Positions 46,377 to 56,570 of a DNA stretch of 64,000 bases are shown piece by piece. The notes below the pieces were generated by a model. It saw nothing but the letters and a program-made list of their open reading frames with translations. It was not told the DNA's origin and did not search any database. The first letter of the stretch is position 1. The number at the start of each line of letters is the position of its first letter. The position numbers were made by a program, and so were the translations under genes. This DNA is from Solilutibacter silvestris (lineage in GTDB: Bacteria; Pseudomonadota; Gammaproteobacteria; Xanthomonadales; Xanthomonadaceae): contig NZ_NPZB01000001.1 in the NCBI RefSeq assembly GCF_002895945.1, positions 573,501-637,500 on the forward strand, read 5' to 3'.

Positions 46377-47819
46377 ATGCACAAGAATACCCGCCGTCTC
46401 TCGACCCTCGCGGTCGCCGTGATCGGATTGATCGCCGCCGGCCAGGCTGGCGCGTCCGGCTTCCAGCTGCGCGAAAACAGCGTCAAGAACATCGGCCGCG
46501 CCTATGCCGGCTCGACCGTCGCCAGCGATGGCTCGTCGGTCTACAACAATCCGGCCGCGATGGTGAATGCCAACGGCAACCTGTTCCAGGCGGACGTCGC
46601 CGGCATCGACCTGACCGCCAAGTTCAGCGGTTCGGCATCGTTCCCGACCCCGCTCGGCCCGCAGCCCATCAGCGGTGGCAACGGTGGCGATCCCGGCAGC
46701 CTGACCGCAGTGCCGGCCATGTCGGCGATCTTCAAGATGAAGGGCGCGCTGGAAGGCCTGACCCTCGGCGTCGGCGTCGACGCGCCGTACGGCCTCAAGA
46801 CCGAATACGAAAAGGGCTGGATCGGTCGTTACAACGCCACCGTGTCCAGCGTGAAGGCGGTCGATCTGACGCTGTCGGCGGCGGTGCAGGTCACCCCGAT
46901 GCTGAGCGCCGGTATCGGCCTCGTGTACGAGCGCATCGACGTGACGCTCGGCAAGGACATCCCGCTGAGCGCGATTCTTGTTGGTGGTCTCTGCAGCAAT
47001 CCGCAAAGCCCGTGCCCGCCGGCTCAAGCCGGCGCGCTGGCAGCCACTCCGGACGGCAACAGCACCCTGAAGGGCAAGGACAATGCCGTCGGCTTCATCG
47101 CCGGCCTGCAGTTGAAGCCCAGCGACACGTTCACCATCGGCTATGCGCATCGCTCGGCGATCCGCCACCACATCGATGGCAACGCGGCATTCACCACGCC
47201 GGGTCAGTTCCAGGGCATGCAGCCGGGCTTCCGTCTGCTTTCGACCAACCCGGCGCTGCCGGCTGCGCAACGTGCGGGATTGGCTGTACTCGGCAACGGT
47301 TTTGTCGATGCCAAGGGTCGCGCTTCGGTGTCGACGCCGTCGACCGACACCCTGAGTGTCGACTGGAAGGTCTCGGATCGCGTCAACCTCTACGGTGAAG
47401 TGCAGCAGACCGGCTGGAGCTCGCTGAAGAGCGTCGACATCAGCTTCTCCAACCCGTACCAGCCGCAGAGCAGTGAAGCCTTCAACTGGAAGGATTCGAC
47501 CTTCGCCTCGATCGGCGTCGACTACAAGCTCAACGATGCCTTCACCCTGCGTGGCGGCGTCGGCTTCGACAAGACCCCGACCAACAACACCGACCGCACC
47601 CCGCGCCTGCCCGACAACGACCGCACGCTGTTCTCGGTCGGTGGCACGTGGAACGCGACCAAGGCGTTGTCGGTCGATGCCGGCTACACCCGCGTCGAGA
47701 TCAAGAGCCCGACCGTCAACCTGTCGGCCAATGCCGCAGCGGGTCGTTACAACAACCTGACGGGCAGCTTCAAGGGCCACGCCGACGTGTTCGGCTTCGC
47801 GGCTTCGTACAAGTTCTGA
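46377..47819 (+). CDS. FadL/OmpP1-family outer membrane transporter
   Basis: A 480-residue outer membrane beta-barrel with a signal peptide (MHKNTRRLSTLAVAVIGLIA, cleavage after GASG or QAGA), the hatch-domain pattern FQLRENSVKNIGRAYAG and NPAAMVN, and a terminal aromatic residue (YKF). FadL proteins import long-chain fatty acids and hydrophobic compounds. The ATG at 46377 has GGAG seven bases upstream; a start six codons earlier is not supported. Strong, well-defined promoter and terminator flank it. Confidence 0.92.
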   Translation: MHKNTRRLSTLAVAVIGLIAAGQAGASGFQLRENSVKNIGRAYAGSTVASDGSSVYNNPAAMVNANGNLFQADVAGIDLTAKFSGSASFPTPLGPQPISGGNGGDPGSLTAVPAMSAIFKMKGALEGLTLGVGVDAPYGLKTEYEKGWIGRYNATVSSVKAVDLTLSAAVQVTPMLSAGIGLVYERIDVTLGKDIPLSAILVGGLCSNPQSPCPPAQAGALAATPDGNSTLKGKDNAVGFIAGLQLKPSDTFTIGYAHRSAIRHHIDGNAAFTTPGQFQGMQPGFRLLSTNPALPAAQRAGLAVLGNGFVDAKGRASVSTPSTDTLSVDWKVSDRVNLYGEVQQTGWSSLKSVDISFSNPYQPQSSEAFNWKDSTFASIGVDYKLNDAFTLRGGVGFDKTPTNNTDRTPRLPDNDRTLFSVGGTWNATKALSVDAGYTRVEIKSPTVNLSANAAAGRYNNLTGSFKGHADVFGFAASYKF

Positions 47820-47840
47820 TCGCACCGTTCGCTGCAATCA

Positions 47841-47866
47841 AAAGCCCCGCTTCGGCGGGGCTTTCT
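47841..47866 (+). terminator. Rho-independent terminator of fadL
   Basis: AAAGCCCCGC-TTCG-GCGGGGCTTT forms a ten-base-pair perfect stem with a stable TTCG loop, followed by TCTC, 22 bases after the fadL stop. Confidence 0.9.
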
Positions 47867-47875
47867 CATGGTGAA

Positions 47876-47941
47876 GCGGATTCCTCACTGCGTTCGGAAT
47901 GACACAACCGGCATCCCGAGTGATGCGAGGGATCTGCCTCC
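47876..47941. repeat. Inverted pair of REP-like repeats
   Basis: A left unit GGATTCCTCACTGCGTTCGG (reverse complement of a copy reading CGAACGCAGTGAGGAATCC) faces a right unit CATCCCGAGTGATGCGAGG. They are related and inverted, so the transcript can fold. The pair lies between fadL and putA, a typical place for repeats that end or stabilise convergent transcripts. Confidence 0.55.
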
Positions 47942-47958
47942 ATGATGACGATCCGCGC

Positions 47959-50900
47959 TCAATCCCCCAGCGTCAGCAGGCTGGCATTGCCGCCCGATGC
48001 CGTGGTGTTGATCGTCACCGTTTTCTCGGTGGCGAAGCGCGGCAGGTAGTGCGGGCCGCCGGCCTTGGGACCGGTGCCGGACAGGCCCTGGCCGCCGAAC
48101 GGCTGCACGCCGACCACTGCGCCGATCTGGTTGCGGTTGACGTAGATGTTGCCGACCTTGGCGCGATTGACGATGCGATCGATGGTGCCGTCGATGCGCG
48201 AATGGATGCCGAGGGTCAGGCCGTAACCACTGGCGTTGATGGCATCGATCACCTTGTCGAGGTCGGCAGCTTTCCAGCGCACCACATGCAACGCCGGGCC
48301 GAAGTTCTCGCGGGTGAGCTGGTCGATCGACTGCAACTCCCACGCCACCGGCGCGAAGAAGGTGCCGTGTTCCGTGCCGGGTTCCAGCGTGGCACGGGCG
48401 ATTGGCTTGGCGATCTGCTGCATCTTCGCGGCGTGGGCATCGAGCAGCGCCTTGGCATCGGCATCGATCACCGGGCCGACGTCTGTCGACAACAATCCGG
48501 GATCACCGACCTTCAGTTCGGCCATCGCACCGGCCAGCATCGTGATCACCTTGTCGCCGATGTCGTCCTGTACCAGCAGGATGCGCGCGGCCGAACAACG
48601 CTGGCCCGCCGAGGTGAACGCCGACGCCAGCGCATCCTTCACCACCTGTTCCGGCAATGACGACGAATCGGCGATCAATGCATTCTGGCCACCGGTTTCG
48701 GCGATCAGCACGGCGAGCGGACCGGCGTCGCGGGTGGCGAGCGCGCGGTTGATCAGGCGCGCGGTGTCGGTCGATCCGGTGAAGGCGACGCCGGCCACGC
48801 GCGGATCGCGGGTGAGCGCGGCACCGACGGTGGCGCCATCGCCCGGCAGGTATTGCAGCACTGCCGCCGGGACGCCGGCTTCGTGCAGGATTTGCACGGC
48901 GGCGTAGCCGATCAGGTTGGTTTGTTCGGCGGGCTTGGCGATCACCGAGTTGCCGGCGGCGAGCGCGGCCGCGACTTGCCCGGTGAAGATCGCCAGTGGG
49001 AAATTCCACGGGCTGATGCACACGAACACGCCACGTCCGGACAGTTGCAGCGTGTTGCTTTCGCCGGTCGGGCCGGGCAGCGCTTCGACCACGAACTGTT
49101 CGCGCGCCTGCAGGGCGTAATAGCGCAGGAAATCGACGGCTTCGCGCACTTCGGCGACGCCATCGGATAGCGACTTGCCGGCTTCCTTGGTGCACATCGC
49201 CATCAGCTGCGGCATCCGCGCTTCCATCAGCTCGGCGGCTTTTTCAAGAATTGAAGCGCGCGCATCCACCGGCGTCGCGTCCCATGCCGGCTGCGCATCG
49301 ACGGCGTTCTTCAATGCCTGCGCAACGATGGCTTCGTCGGCGGCGCGCCAGTGGCCAACCACTTCGCGACGATCGGCCGGATTGGTCACCGTCTGCACGT
49401 CGCCGCCCGCAGCCGCGCCCGGGACCAGCGGACCCGCGGTCCAGGTGCCGGCGCCGGCACTGTCGAGTTGCGTCGCGAGCTGGCGCAATTGGTCGTCGTT
49501 GGCGAGGTTGATGCCCATGGAATTGTCCCGTGCCTGATGTTGCGCGCGATAGAGCTGCTGCGGCAGCGGAATGCGCGGATGGGGAATGGAATCGAAGCTT
49601 GCGACGACATCGAGCGGATCGCGGACCAGATCCTCGACCGGGATCGATTCATCGGTGATGCGATTGACGAAGCTGGAATTGGCGCCGTTTTCGAGCAGGC
49701 GTCGCACCAGATACGGCAGCAGGTCTTCGTGCGAACCGATCGGCGCGTAGACGCGGCAGGGCACGTTCAGGCGATCGGCCGGGATCACTTCGGCGTAGAG
49801 ATCGTCGCCCATGCCGTGCAGTTTCTGGAACTCGAAGGTGCGACCCTTCGCCATCTGGTGCACGGCGGCGATCGTCTGCGCGTTGTGGGTCGCGAACATC
49901 GGATAGGTCGCGTCGCTGGCATCGAGCAACCGGCGCGCATTGGCCTGGTAGCTGACGTCGGTGTTCTGCTTGCGGGTGAACAGCGGATAGCCGGCCTGTC
50001 CTTCCATCTGCGCACGCTTGATCTCGCCATCCCAGTACGCGCCCTTGACCAGGCGCACCGGGATGCGACGACCGAGTTCGCGGGCCTTGGCGGCGATGTA
50101 GTCGATCACGAACGGTGCGCGCTTCTGGTACGCCTGCACCACGATGCCGAAGCCGTTCCAGCCCGCCAGCGAAGCATCCGCCAGCACGTCGAAGATGAGA
50201 TCGAGCGACAGCTCGAGGCGATCGGTTTCCTCGGCATCGATGGTCATGCCGATGTTGTAGCGCTTGGCCTGTTGCGCCAGCGACAGCAGGCGCGGCGCGA
50301 GTTCGGCCAGCACGCGCTGGCGCTTGGCATGCTCGTAGCGCGGATGCAGCGCGGACACCTTGACGGAAATCGACGGCGCGGAGACTTCGTCGGCGAACGG
50401 CCCGGTTGCGCCGATGGCGTCGATCGCCTTGCGGTAGGACTCGAAGTAGCGATCGGCGTCGGCCTGCGTCAACGCGGCCTCGCCGAGCATGTCGTAGGAA
50501 TAGCGATAGTTGGCGCCGTCGCCCTTGCGCGCACGCTCCAGTCCTTCCTGGATGGTGCGGCCGAGTACGAACTGGTGGCCCATGATCTTCATCGCCTGGC
50601 GCACCGCGCTGCGGATCACCGGCTCGCCGAACTTGCCGATCATGCGGCCGAGGGCACCGTAGGCGTCGCGCTGGGTGTCGTCGGCGAGATTGACCATCTT
50701 GCCGGTCAGCAGCAGGCCCCAGGTCGAGGCGTTGACCAGCAGCGAATCGGACTGGCCGAGGTGGCGCTTCCAGTTGGCATCGCCCAATTTGTCGCGGATC
50801 AGGGCGTCGGCGGTGGCCTGGTCGGGAATGCGCAGCAGCGCTTCGGCCACGCACATCATCAACACGCCTTCCTCGCTGCCGAGGTCGTACTGGCGCATGA

Positions 50901-51117
50901 AGGCCTCGACCACGCCCTGGCTGGCGGTGTGGGTACGGACGCGGCGCACCAGATCGACGGCGGTGTCGTGGATGGCGGCGCGGTCGGCATCGGGCTGGCG
51001 CGCCTGCGCCATCAGGGCGCGGACATGCGTGGCCTCGTCGAGGATCCAGGCGCGGGTGATCGCCTCGCGCAGCGCCGGCGGCGTGGGCGGGAGTTCGGGG
51101 GAAAGCAACTCGGACAT
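47959..51117 (-). CDS. putA: Bifunctional proline dehydrogenase / L-glutamate gamma-semialdehyde dehydrogenase
   Basis: A 1052-residue PutA. The first about 550 residues carry the PutA arm and FAD barrel ([15 protein letters not shown], the [12 protein letters not shown] segment and [18 protein letters not shown]); the rest is an aldehyde dehydrogenase with [17 protein letters not shown] and the catalytic Cys (about residue 839) in GQRCSAAR. It oxidises proline to glutamate in two steps. The N-terminal ribbon-helix-helix repressor of E. coli PutA and the C-terminal extension of the longest types are missing, so it is not autorepressing. Confidence 0.95.
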   Translation of the reverse strand: MSELLSPELPPTPPALREAITRAWILDEATHVRALMAQARQPDADRAAIHDTAVDLVRRVRTHTASQGVVEAFMRQYDLGSEEGVLMMCVAEALLRIPDQATADALIRDKLGDANWKRHLGQSDSLLVNASTWGLLLTGKMVNLADDTQRDAYGALGRMIGKFGEPVIRSAVRQAMKIMGHQFVLGRTIQEGLERARKGDGANYRYSYDMLGEAALTQADADRYFESYRKAIDAIGATGPFADEVSAPSISVKVSALHPRYEHAKRQRVLAELAPRLLSLAQQAKRYNIGMTIDAEETDRLELSLDLIFDVLADASLAGWNGFGIVVQAYQKRAPFVIDYIAAKARELGRRIPVRLVKGAYWDGEIKRAQMEGQAGYPLFTRKQNTDVSYQANARRLLDASDATYPMFATHNAQTIAAVHQMAKGRTFEFQKLHGMGDDLYAEVIPADRLNVPCRVYAPIGSHEDLLPYLVRRLLENGANSSFVNRITDESIPVEDLVRDPLDVVASFDSIPHPRIPLPQQLYRAQHQARDNSMGINLANDDQLRQLATQLDSAGAGTWTAGPLVPGAAAGGDVQTVTNPADRREVVGHWRAADEAIVAQALKNAVDAQPAWDATPVDARASILEKAAELMEARMPQLMAMCTKEAGKSLSDGVAEVREAVDFLRYYALQAREQFVVEALPGPTGESNTLQLSGRGVFVCISPWNFPLAIFTGQVAAALAAGNSVIAKPAEQTNLIGYAAVQILHEAGVPAAVLQYLPGDGATVGAALTRDPRVAGVAFTGSTDTARLINRALATRDAGPLAVLIAETGGQNALIADSSSLPEQVVKDALASAFTSAGQRCSAARILLVQDDIGDKVITMLAGAMAELKVGDPGLLSTDVGPVIDADAKALLDAHAAKMQQIAKPIARATLEPGTEHGTFFAPVAWELQSIDQLTRENFGPALHVVRWKAADLDKVIDAINASGYGLTLGIHSRIDGTIDRIVNRAKVGNIYVNRNQIGAVVGVQPFGGQGLSGTGPKAGGPHYLPRFATEKTVTINTTASGGNASLLTLGD

Positions 51118-51222
51118 GCCGAAACCGGGCTGGGAGGGGCGATCATTCTAATGGCGCTGCGGCCCTCGCGGTTGCCGGTCAAGGGCTAGGGCCGCTAACA
51201 TGGTTGGGTTGCGCCGGTTTCC

Positions 51223-52065
51223 ATGGGGTTCAAGAGAATGATGCAAATGCGTTGGTTGCGATTTGGAGCTGCCCTGGCGGCGTGCTTGCCCGCCTTGGCT
51301 TGGGCGCAGTCCGCCGATCCACATCGCTGGCAGCTCAACATGGGCAAGGGCGTGACCCCGATGGCCCATAACGCCTACAACACCCATATGTGGGGGCTGT
51401 GGACGTGCGTGGTGATCGGCATCATCGTTTTTGGCGCGATGTTCTACGCCATCTTCACCTTCCGCAAATCGAAGGGCGCGGTCGCTGCCAAGTTCAGCCA
51501 CAACACCAAGGCCGAGATCATCTGGACGGTCATTCCGGTGCTGATCCTGACCGGGCTGACCATTCCCACCATCCGCAACCTGATCTACGTCTACGACACC
51601 AGCGATTCCGCGCTGACGGTGCGCGTGACCGGTTACCAGTGGATGTGGAAGTACGACTACCTGGGCCAAAACGTCGAGATCACCAGCCGCCTGTCGAAGG
51701 AAAGCAACGACATCCGCCAGAGTGGCAAGGACGCGCGCGATTTCAACGATCCCAACTACCTGCTCGCCGTCGACCATCCGATCGTGCTGCCGGTCCACAC
51801 CAAGATCCGCTTCGTGGTCACCGCCGATGACGTGATCCATTCGTGGTGGGTGCCGGCCTTCGGCCTCAAGCAGGACGCCATCCCCGGCATCGTCAACGAG
51901 GCTTGGGTGAACATCGAGGAGCCGGGCGTCTATCGCGGCCAGTGCGCCGAACTGTGCGGCAAGGACCACGGCTTCATGCCGATCGTGGTCAAGGCGGTGT
52001 CGATGGATGAATACAAGGCGTGGCTGGCCGAACAGAAGGCCGCGAAGGCCACCCCAGCGGGCTGA
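51223..52065 (+). CDS. coxB: Cytochrome c oxidase subunit II
   Basis: A 280-residue subunit with a signal peptide, two membrane helices (about 60-80 and 98-118), the aromatic YQWMWKYDY electron-entry segment and the CuA site Cys241, Cys245, His249, Met252 in CAELCGKDHGFM. It takes electrons from cytochrome c. No C-terminal heme c domain. Start is uncertain between 51223 and 51238. Confidence 0.95.
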   Translation: MGFKRMMQMRWLRFGAALAACLPALAWAQSADPHRWQLNMGKGVTPMAHNAYNTHMWGLWTCVVIGIIVFGAMFYAIFTFRKSKGAVAAKFSHNTKAEIIWTVIPVLILTGLTIPTIRNLIYVYDTSDSALTVRVTGYQWMWKYDYLGQNVEITSRLSKESNDIRQSGKDARDFNDPNYLLAVDHPIVLPVHTKIRFVVTADDVIHSWWVPAFGLKQDAIPGIVNEAWVNIEEPGVYRGQCAELCGKDHGFMPIVVKAVSMDEYKAWLAEQKAAKATPAG

Positions 52066-52110
52066 GCGCGACACGCGCCGCCCTGACCCAGATACAGCGA
52101 GGTTCCTCCC

Positions 52111-53748
52111 ATGTCCGCGACCCATCCCGCCGTCGATCACGACCATCATGACGATGCCCACCACGGGCACACGCAATCGTTCGTCGAGCGTTGGTTCTTC
52201 TCCACCAATCACAAGGACATCGGCACGCTGTACCTGCTGTTCGCCTTCGTGATGTCGATCATCGGCGCCGCGCTGTCGGTCGGAATCCGCGCCGAACTGA
52301 TGCAGCCGGGCTTGCAGTACTTCAAGCCGGAAACGTTCAACCAGCTCACCACCATGCACGCGCTGGTGATGATCTTCGGCGCGATCATGCCGGCCTTCGT
52401 CGGCCTCGCCAACTGGATGATCCCGATGCAGGTGGGCGCGCCCGACATGGCGATGCCGCGCATGAACAACTGGTCGTTCTGGATCATGCCGTTCGCTTTC
52501 ACCCTGCTGCTGTCGACCTTCTTCATGAAGGGGGGTGCGCCGGCCGGTGGCTGGACCATGTATCCGCCGCTGTCGCTGCAGGGCGGCACCAATGTCGCGT
52601 TCACCGTGTTCGCGATCCACATGATGGGCATCAGCTCGATCATGGGCGCGATCAACATCATCGCCACCGTGCTCAACATGCGCGCGCCGGGCGTCGACCT
52701 GTTGAAGATGCCGATTTTCTGCTGGACGTGGCTGATCACCGCCTTCCTGCTGATCGCGGTGATGCCGGTGCTCGCCGGTGCGGTGACGATGCTGCTCACC
52801 GACCGCTTCTTCGGCACCAGTTTCTTCGATGCCGCCGGTGGCGGCGACCCGGTGATGTACCAGCACATCTTCTGGTTCTTCGGCCATCCCGAGGTCTACA
52901 TCATGATCCTGCCGGCGTTCGGCGTGGTCAGCGAAGTGATCCCGACCTTCAGCCGCAAGCCGCTGTTCGGCTACCAGGCGATGGTCTACGCGACCGCCTC
53001 GATCGCCTTCCTGTCGTTCATCGTGTGGGCGCACCACATGTTCACCGTCGGCATGCCGCTGGGTGGCGAGATCTACTTCATGCTGGCGACGATGCTGATC
53101 GCGATCCCGACCGGCGTGAAGGTGTTCAACTGGGTCAGCACGATGTGGCGCGGTTCGCTCAGCTTCGAAACCCCGATGCTGTGGGCGGTGGCCTTCGTCT
53201 TCCTGTTCACCATCGGCGGCTTCTCCGGCCTGATGCTGGCGCTGGTACCGGCCGATTACCAGTACCAGGACACCTACTTCGTGGTGGCGCACTTCCACTA
53301 CGTGCTGGTGACCGGCGCGCTGTTCTCGATCATCTGCGCGATCTACTACTGGTGGCCGAAGTGGACCGGCCGCATGTACAACCAGAAGGCCGCGGACTTC
53401 CACTTCTGGTGGACGGTGATCTTCGTGAACCTGCTGTTCTTCCCGCAGCACTTCCTCGGACTGGCCGGCATGCCGCGCCGCATCCCCGACTACAACGTGG
53501 TGTTCGCCGACTGGAACATGGTGAGTTCGATCGGCGCGTTCGGGATGTTCCTGACGCCGTTCATGATGTTCGCCATCCTCCTCCATTCGAAGTTGCACGG
53601 CGCCAAGGCATCGGCCAATCCGTGGAACGCCAAGGGCCTGGAATGGACGCTGTCGTCGCCGCCGCCGCACCACAGTTTCACCACGCCGCCGGTGATCAAC
53701 CTCGGCGATCTGGCGCATGGCGATCCCGAACACATGGATCATGACTGA
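52111..53748 (+). CDS. coxA: Cytochrome c oxidase subunit I
   Basis: A 545-residue heme-copper oxidase core with twelve membrane helices. Heme and CuB ligands are visible in TTMHALVMIF, FWFFGHPEVYIMILP, VWAHHMFTVG and VVAHFHYVL; the Tyr in HPEVY is the crosslinked residue of A-type oxidases. It reduces oxygen and pumps protons. coxB lies 45 bases upstream; GAGG precedes the ATG. Confidence 0.97.
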   Translation: MSATHPAVDHDHHDDAHHGHTQSFVERWFFSTNHKDIGTLYLLFAFVMSIIGAALSVGIRAELMQPGLQYFKPETFNQLTTMHALVMIFGAIMPAFVGLANWMIPMQVGAPDMAMPRMNNWSFWIMPFAFTLLLSTFFMKGGAPAGGWTMYPPLSLQGGTNVAFTVFAIHMMGISSIMGAINIIATVLNMRAPGVDLLKMPIFCWTWLITAFLLIAVMPVLAGAVTMLLTDRFFGTSFFDAAGGGDPVMYQHIFWFFGHPEVYIMILPAFGVVSEVIPTFSRKPLFGYQAMVYATASIAFLSFIVWAHHMFTVGMPLGGEIYFMLATMLIAIPTGVKVFNWVSTMWRGSLSFETPMLWAVAFVFLFTIGGFSGLMLALVPADYQYQDTYFVVAHFHYVLVTGALFSIICAIYYWWPKWTGRMYNQKAADFHFWWTVIFVNLLFFPQHFLGLAGMPRRIPDYNVVFADWNMVSSIGAFGMFLTPFMMFAILLHSKLHGAKASANPWNAKGLEWTLSSPPPHHSFTTPPVINLGDLAHGDPEHMDHD

Positions 53749-53884
53749 GCAGCTCGCCAGCACTGATCCGCAAGTCGCCGAGGCGCGTCGTCGCGCCCGG
53801 CGCACGGCATGGAAGGTCGCCGCCGTTGCGCTGGCGATCTATCTGGCGTTTCTGGTATTGGGAATGACCGGCCATGTCCGCTGA
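53741..53884 (+). CDS. Small membrane protein in cox operon
   Basis: A 47-residue single-helix protein: a basic, Arg-rich N-terminus ([12 protein letters not shown]) and one membrane helix ([17 protein letters not shown]). Its start overlaps the end of coxA by eight bases and its end overlaps the ctaG start by 11, so it is probably translated by coupling. Small one-helix proteins often occupy this place between coxA and ctaG; the function is not known here. Confidence 0.7.
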   Translation: MTEQLASTDPQVAEARRRARRTAWKVAAVALAIYLAFLVLGMTGHVR

Positions 53885-54473
53885 TCCGGCAGCGCATCCC
53901 GCGCCCGGTTCGACCCGTGGCATGGGCAAGCTGGTGGTGGTGATCGCCGTTGCCTTCCTGGTGACGTTCTCGCTGGTGCCGTTCTATCGCATCGCCTGCG
54001 AGAAAGTGCTGGGCGTGCGCCTGACGAAAGGCCCGAACGAAGTGGCCGCTGTCGCGGCGGCACCGGTGGCTTCGCGCTGGATCACCGTGCAGTTCGATGG
54101 CCGGGTCAATTCCAAGCTGTCTTGGGATTTCGCGCCGAACCAGCTGCAGATGCGCGTGCAGACCGGCAAGCCGTATTCCGCCAGCTACCGCGCGCACAAC
54201 AACAGCGCGCACCTGGTGGTCGGCAACGCGGTACCGTCGATCGCGCCGGCGCAAGGTTCCAAGTATTTCGCCAAGACCGAATGTTTCTGCTTCACCGAGC
54301 AGAAGATGCAGCCGGGCGAGACGCGCGACATGCCAGTGCGCTTCGTGGTTGATCCCGCGTTGCCGTCCGACATCGACACGCTGACGCTGTCCTACACGTT
54401 CTACCAGAATGACACCCTGACCGCGCGCGCACTCGCCGCCGGTGCAACAACGGCGGCTGCGGCCGCGCCCTGA
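53874..54473 (+). CDS. ctaG: Cytochrome c oxidase assembly protein CtaG (Cox11)
   Basis: A 199-residue protein with one N-terminal membrane helix (about 18-38) and a periplasmic copper-delivery domain with CFCF (about 137-140) in [10 protein letters not shown], and FVVDPALP later. It supplies copper to the CuB centre of subunit I. Length is typical. Confidence 0.94.
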   Translation: MSADPAAHPAPGSTRGMGKLVVVIAVAFLVTFSLVPFYRIACEKVLGVRLTKGPNEVAAVAAAPVASRWITVQFDGRVNSKLSWDFAPNQLQMRVQTGKPYSASYRAHNNSAHLVVGNAVPSIAPAQGSKYFAKTECFCFTEQKMQPGETRDMPVRFVVDPALPSDIDTLTLSYTFYQNDTLTARALAAGATTAAAAAP

Positions 54474-54489
54474 CGAGAGAAGCAAAGAC

Positions 54490-55374
54490 ATGGCCAACAC
54501 GGACGCCCACGCACCGGATCACGATGTCTATTACGTGCCGCACAGCAGCCCTTGGCCGGTGATCGCATCGGTCGCGCTGTTCACCACCATGTTCGGCTTC
54601 GGCGGATTGCTGAACCACGAGAGCTGGGGCAAGACCACCTTCCTCGTCGGCCTGGTGTTCCTCGCCCTGATCCTGTTCAAGTGGTTCTCCGACGTCATCA
54701 CCGAATCGGTGCGCGGCTACTACAACAAGCAGGTCGACACCTCGTTCCGCATGGGCATGGTGTGGTTCATCTTCTCGGAAGTGATGTTCTTCGCCGCGTT
54801 CTTCGGCGCGCTGTTCTACGCCCGCCAGTTCGCGTTGCCGTGGCTCTCCGGCGAAGGCCATGGCGGCAGTACCAACGCGCTGCTGTGGGACGGCTTCACC
54901 GGCGGCTGGCCGACCAATGGGCCAGCGAGCATCGGCGGCACCTTCAACACCGTGCCGGCCTGGGGCCTGCCGCTGCTCAATACATTGATCCTGCTGACCT
55001 CAGGCGTCACCGTCACCATCGCGCACCACGCGTTGAAGGCCAACAAGCGCGGCGTGCTGCTGCTGTTCCTCGGACTGACCATCCTGCTGGGTTGCCTGTT
55101 CCTGTATTGCCAGGCCACCGAATACCGCGAGGCCTATCACGAGCTCAACCTGACGCTGGCCTCCGGCATCTACGGCTCCACCTTCTTCATGCTCACCGGT
55201 TTCCACGGCCTGCACGTCACCCTCGGTACCTTCATGCTGCTGGTGATCTGGCTGCGTTGCCTGAAGGGCCACTTCACCCCGCAGGATCACTTCGGTTTCG
55301 AAGCGGTGGCGTGGTATTGGCACTTCGTGGACGTGGTGTGGTTGATGCTTTTTCTCTTCGTGTACGTGCTCTGA
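54490..55374 (+). CDS. coxC: Cytochrome c oxidase subunit III
   Basis: A 294-residue protein with seven membrane helices and the expected FIFSEVMFFAAFFGALFYA, TSGVTVTIAHHAL, YREAYHELNLTLASGIYGS and FHGLHVTLGT segments. It stabilises the proton-pumping core. ATG at 54490, 16 bases after ctaG. Confidence 0.96.
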   Translation: MANTDAHAPDHDVYYVPHSSPWPVIASVALFTTMFGFGGLLNHESWGKTTFLVGLVFLALILFKWFSDVITESVRGYYNKQVDTSFRMGMVWFIFSEVMFFAAFFGALFYARQFALPWLSGEGHGGSTNALLWDGFTGGWPTNGPASIGGTFNTVPAWGLPLLNTLILLTSGVTVTIAHHALKANKRGVLLLFLGLTILLGCLFLYCQATEYREAYHELNLTLASGIYGSTFFMLTGFHGLHVTLGTFMLLVIWLRCLKGHFTPQDHFGFEAVAWYWHFVDVVWLMLFLFVYVL

Positions 55375-55525
55375 CCTCTGGAGCTCGTGCTGGCGTTGTT
55401 GGCGACGGTTTCGCATCCCCTCATTGACTTCAGTCAACTTCGGGTCTGCTCAACCGCCGCCGCCTAGCCAGCCCATCGCCCAGAGGCCAGAGGTGTCGCG
55501 ATGATGCGCATCAGACTTTCGGGTT

Positions 55526-55560
55526 CGTCATCCCCGCGCAGGCGGGGATCCAGCATCTTT
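55526..55560. repeat. Dispersed repeat with internal palindrome
   Basis: CGTCATCCCCGCGCAGGCGGGGATCC has inverted arms CCCCGC/GCGGGG and resembles the GTCATTCCCGCGAAAGCGGGAATCC elements of gammaproteobacterial intergenic DNA. Lies in the convergent gap between coxC and the next minus-strand gene, so it may also end transcription. No gene in 55375-55562. Confidence 0.6.
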
Positions 55561-55562
55561 CA

Positions 55563-55790
55563 TCAACCCGGATTGCTTCCCACGCCATGCGGCGTGATCC
55601 AGCCCATGTAGATGGCCAGGATGATGAACAGGATCAGCGCAACGGATAGCGCGATGCGCCGCGTGAGTGCATTGACCGTGCGTTTCGACTGGCCGCGATC
55701 CGTCAGCATGTAGTACAGGCCTTGACCGAGGTTCCAGACGATCAGGATGAGAACGCCCACCACCAGCACGAGTTTCAGCGAAGGGTTCAT
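55563..55790 (-). CDS. DUF2909-type twin transmembrane protein
   Basis: A 75-residue protein with two membrane helices (about 7-29 and 46-67) separated by LTDRGQSKRTVNALTRRIALS, matching the DUF2909 (twin transmembrane) family that sits between coxC and surf1 in pseudomonads. Here it is on the strand opposite to its neighbours. The ATG at 55790 gives the usual length. Confidence 0.82.
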   Translation of the reverse strand: MNPSLKLVLVVGVLILIVWNLGQGLYYMLTDRGQSKRTVNALTRRIALSVALILFIILAIYMGWITPHGVGSNPG

Positions 55791-55853
55791 GGCAAGCTCC
55801 CGTGCAGTGGCGATGGCTGGATTATCGCAGCCTGCGCGTGCGGGTGCAGGCCG

Positions 55854-56570
55854 GTGAAACGCCTGCGCTGGTGGTTGCTGGCGATCGCCGTCGCGGCGTT
55901 GTTCGCGACGTTGGGCATGTGGCAGCTCGGTCGCGCGCAGCAGAAGCGCGCGATGCTGGAACAGGCGCGGGCGACCATCGCCGCACAGGTGCCGCTGGCA
56001 TTGTCCGCCGCATCCGCTCCGGCGCATCTGTCGACTTATGACTGGGTGGCCGGGTCGGGGCGGTTCCTGCCGACGCCGGCAGTCCTGCTTGATAGCCAGG
56101 TCCACGGCGGACACGTTGGCGTGCGCGTGTATCGCGTGTTCCTGGCCGATGGCGCGACGTCACCGCTGCTGGTCGATCTCGGCTGGCTGCCGGTGCTCGA
56201 TCGTCGCCACATGCCGACGCTGCCGCTGCCGGAATTGCGCGAGGTGCGTGGATTGCTGATGCCGCCGCCATCGCATGGCTTGATGGCGCCGATCGCCACG
56301 CGCCTGCCCGATGGCGACGTGCTGGCGACGGCGTTGCCGGTGAAAGAATTGCCGGCGATGCTCGGGCAAACGACACTCGCGCCGCGCGTGTTGCGCCTCG
56401 ATCCAGCCGTGCCCATCGGTGGCGAGCGCGATCTCGACGTGCTGCCCAACACCATGCCGCCGGAACGCCACATCGCCTACGCCGTGCAGTGGTTCGCGAT
56501 GGCGGCCACCGTGCTCATCCTCGCCCTTCTGTTGAATCGCCGTTCGCGGCGACACGATCCCGATGCCTGA
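55854..56570 (+). CDS. surf1: SURF1 family cytochrome oxidase biogenesis protein
   Basis: A 238-residue protein with helices at both ends (about 8-24 and 213-231) and the SURF1 signatures LGMWQLGRAQQKR near the start, DSQVHGGHVGVRVYR and the AYAVQWFAMA end. SURF1 helps insert heme a into subunit I. GTG at 55854 is the only start giving the normal length. Confidence 0.9.
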   Translation: MKRLRWWLLAIAVAALFATLGMWQLGRAQQKRAMLEQARATIAAQVPLALSAASAPAHLSTYDWVAGSGRFLPTPAVLLDSQVHGGHVGVRVYRVFLADGATSPLLVDLGWLPVLDRRHMPTLPLPELREVRGLLMPPPSHGLMAPIATRLPDGDVLATALPVKELPAMLGQTTLAPRVLRLDPAVPIGGERDLDVLPNTMPPERHIAYAVQWFAMAATVLILALLLNRRSRRHDPDA

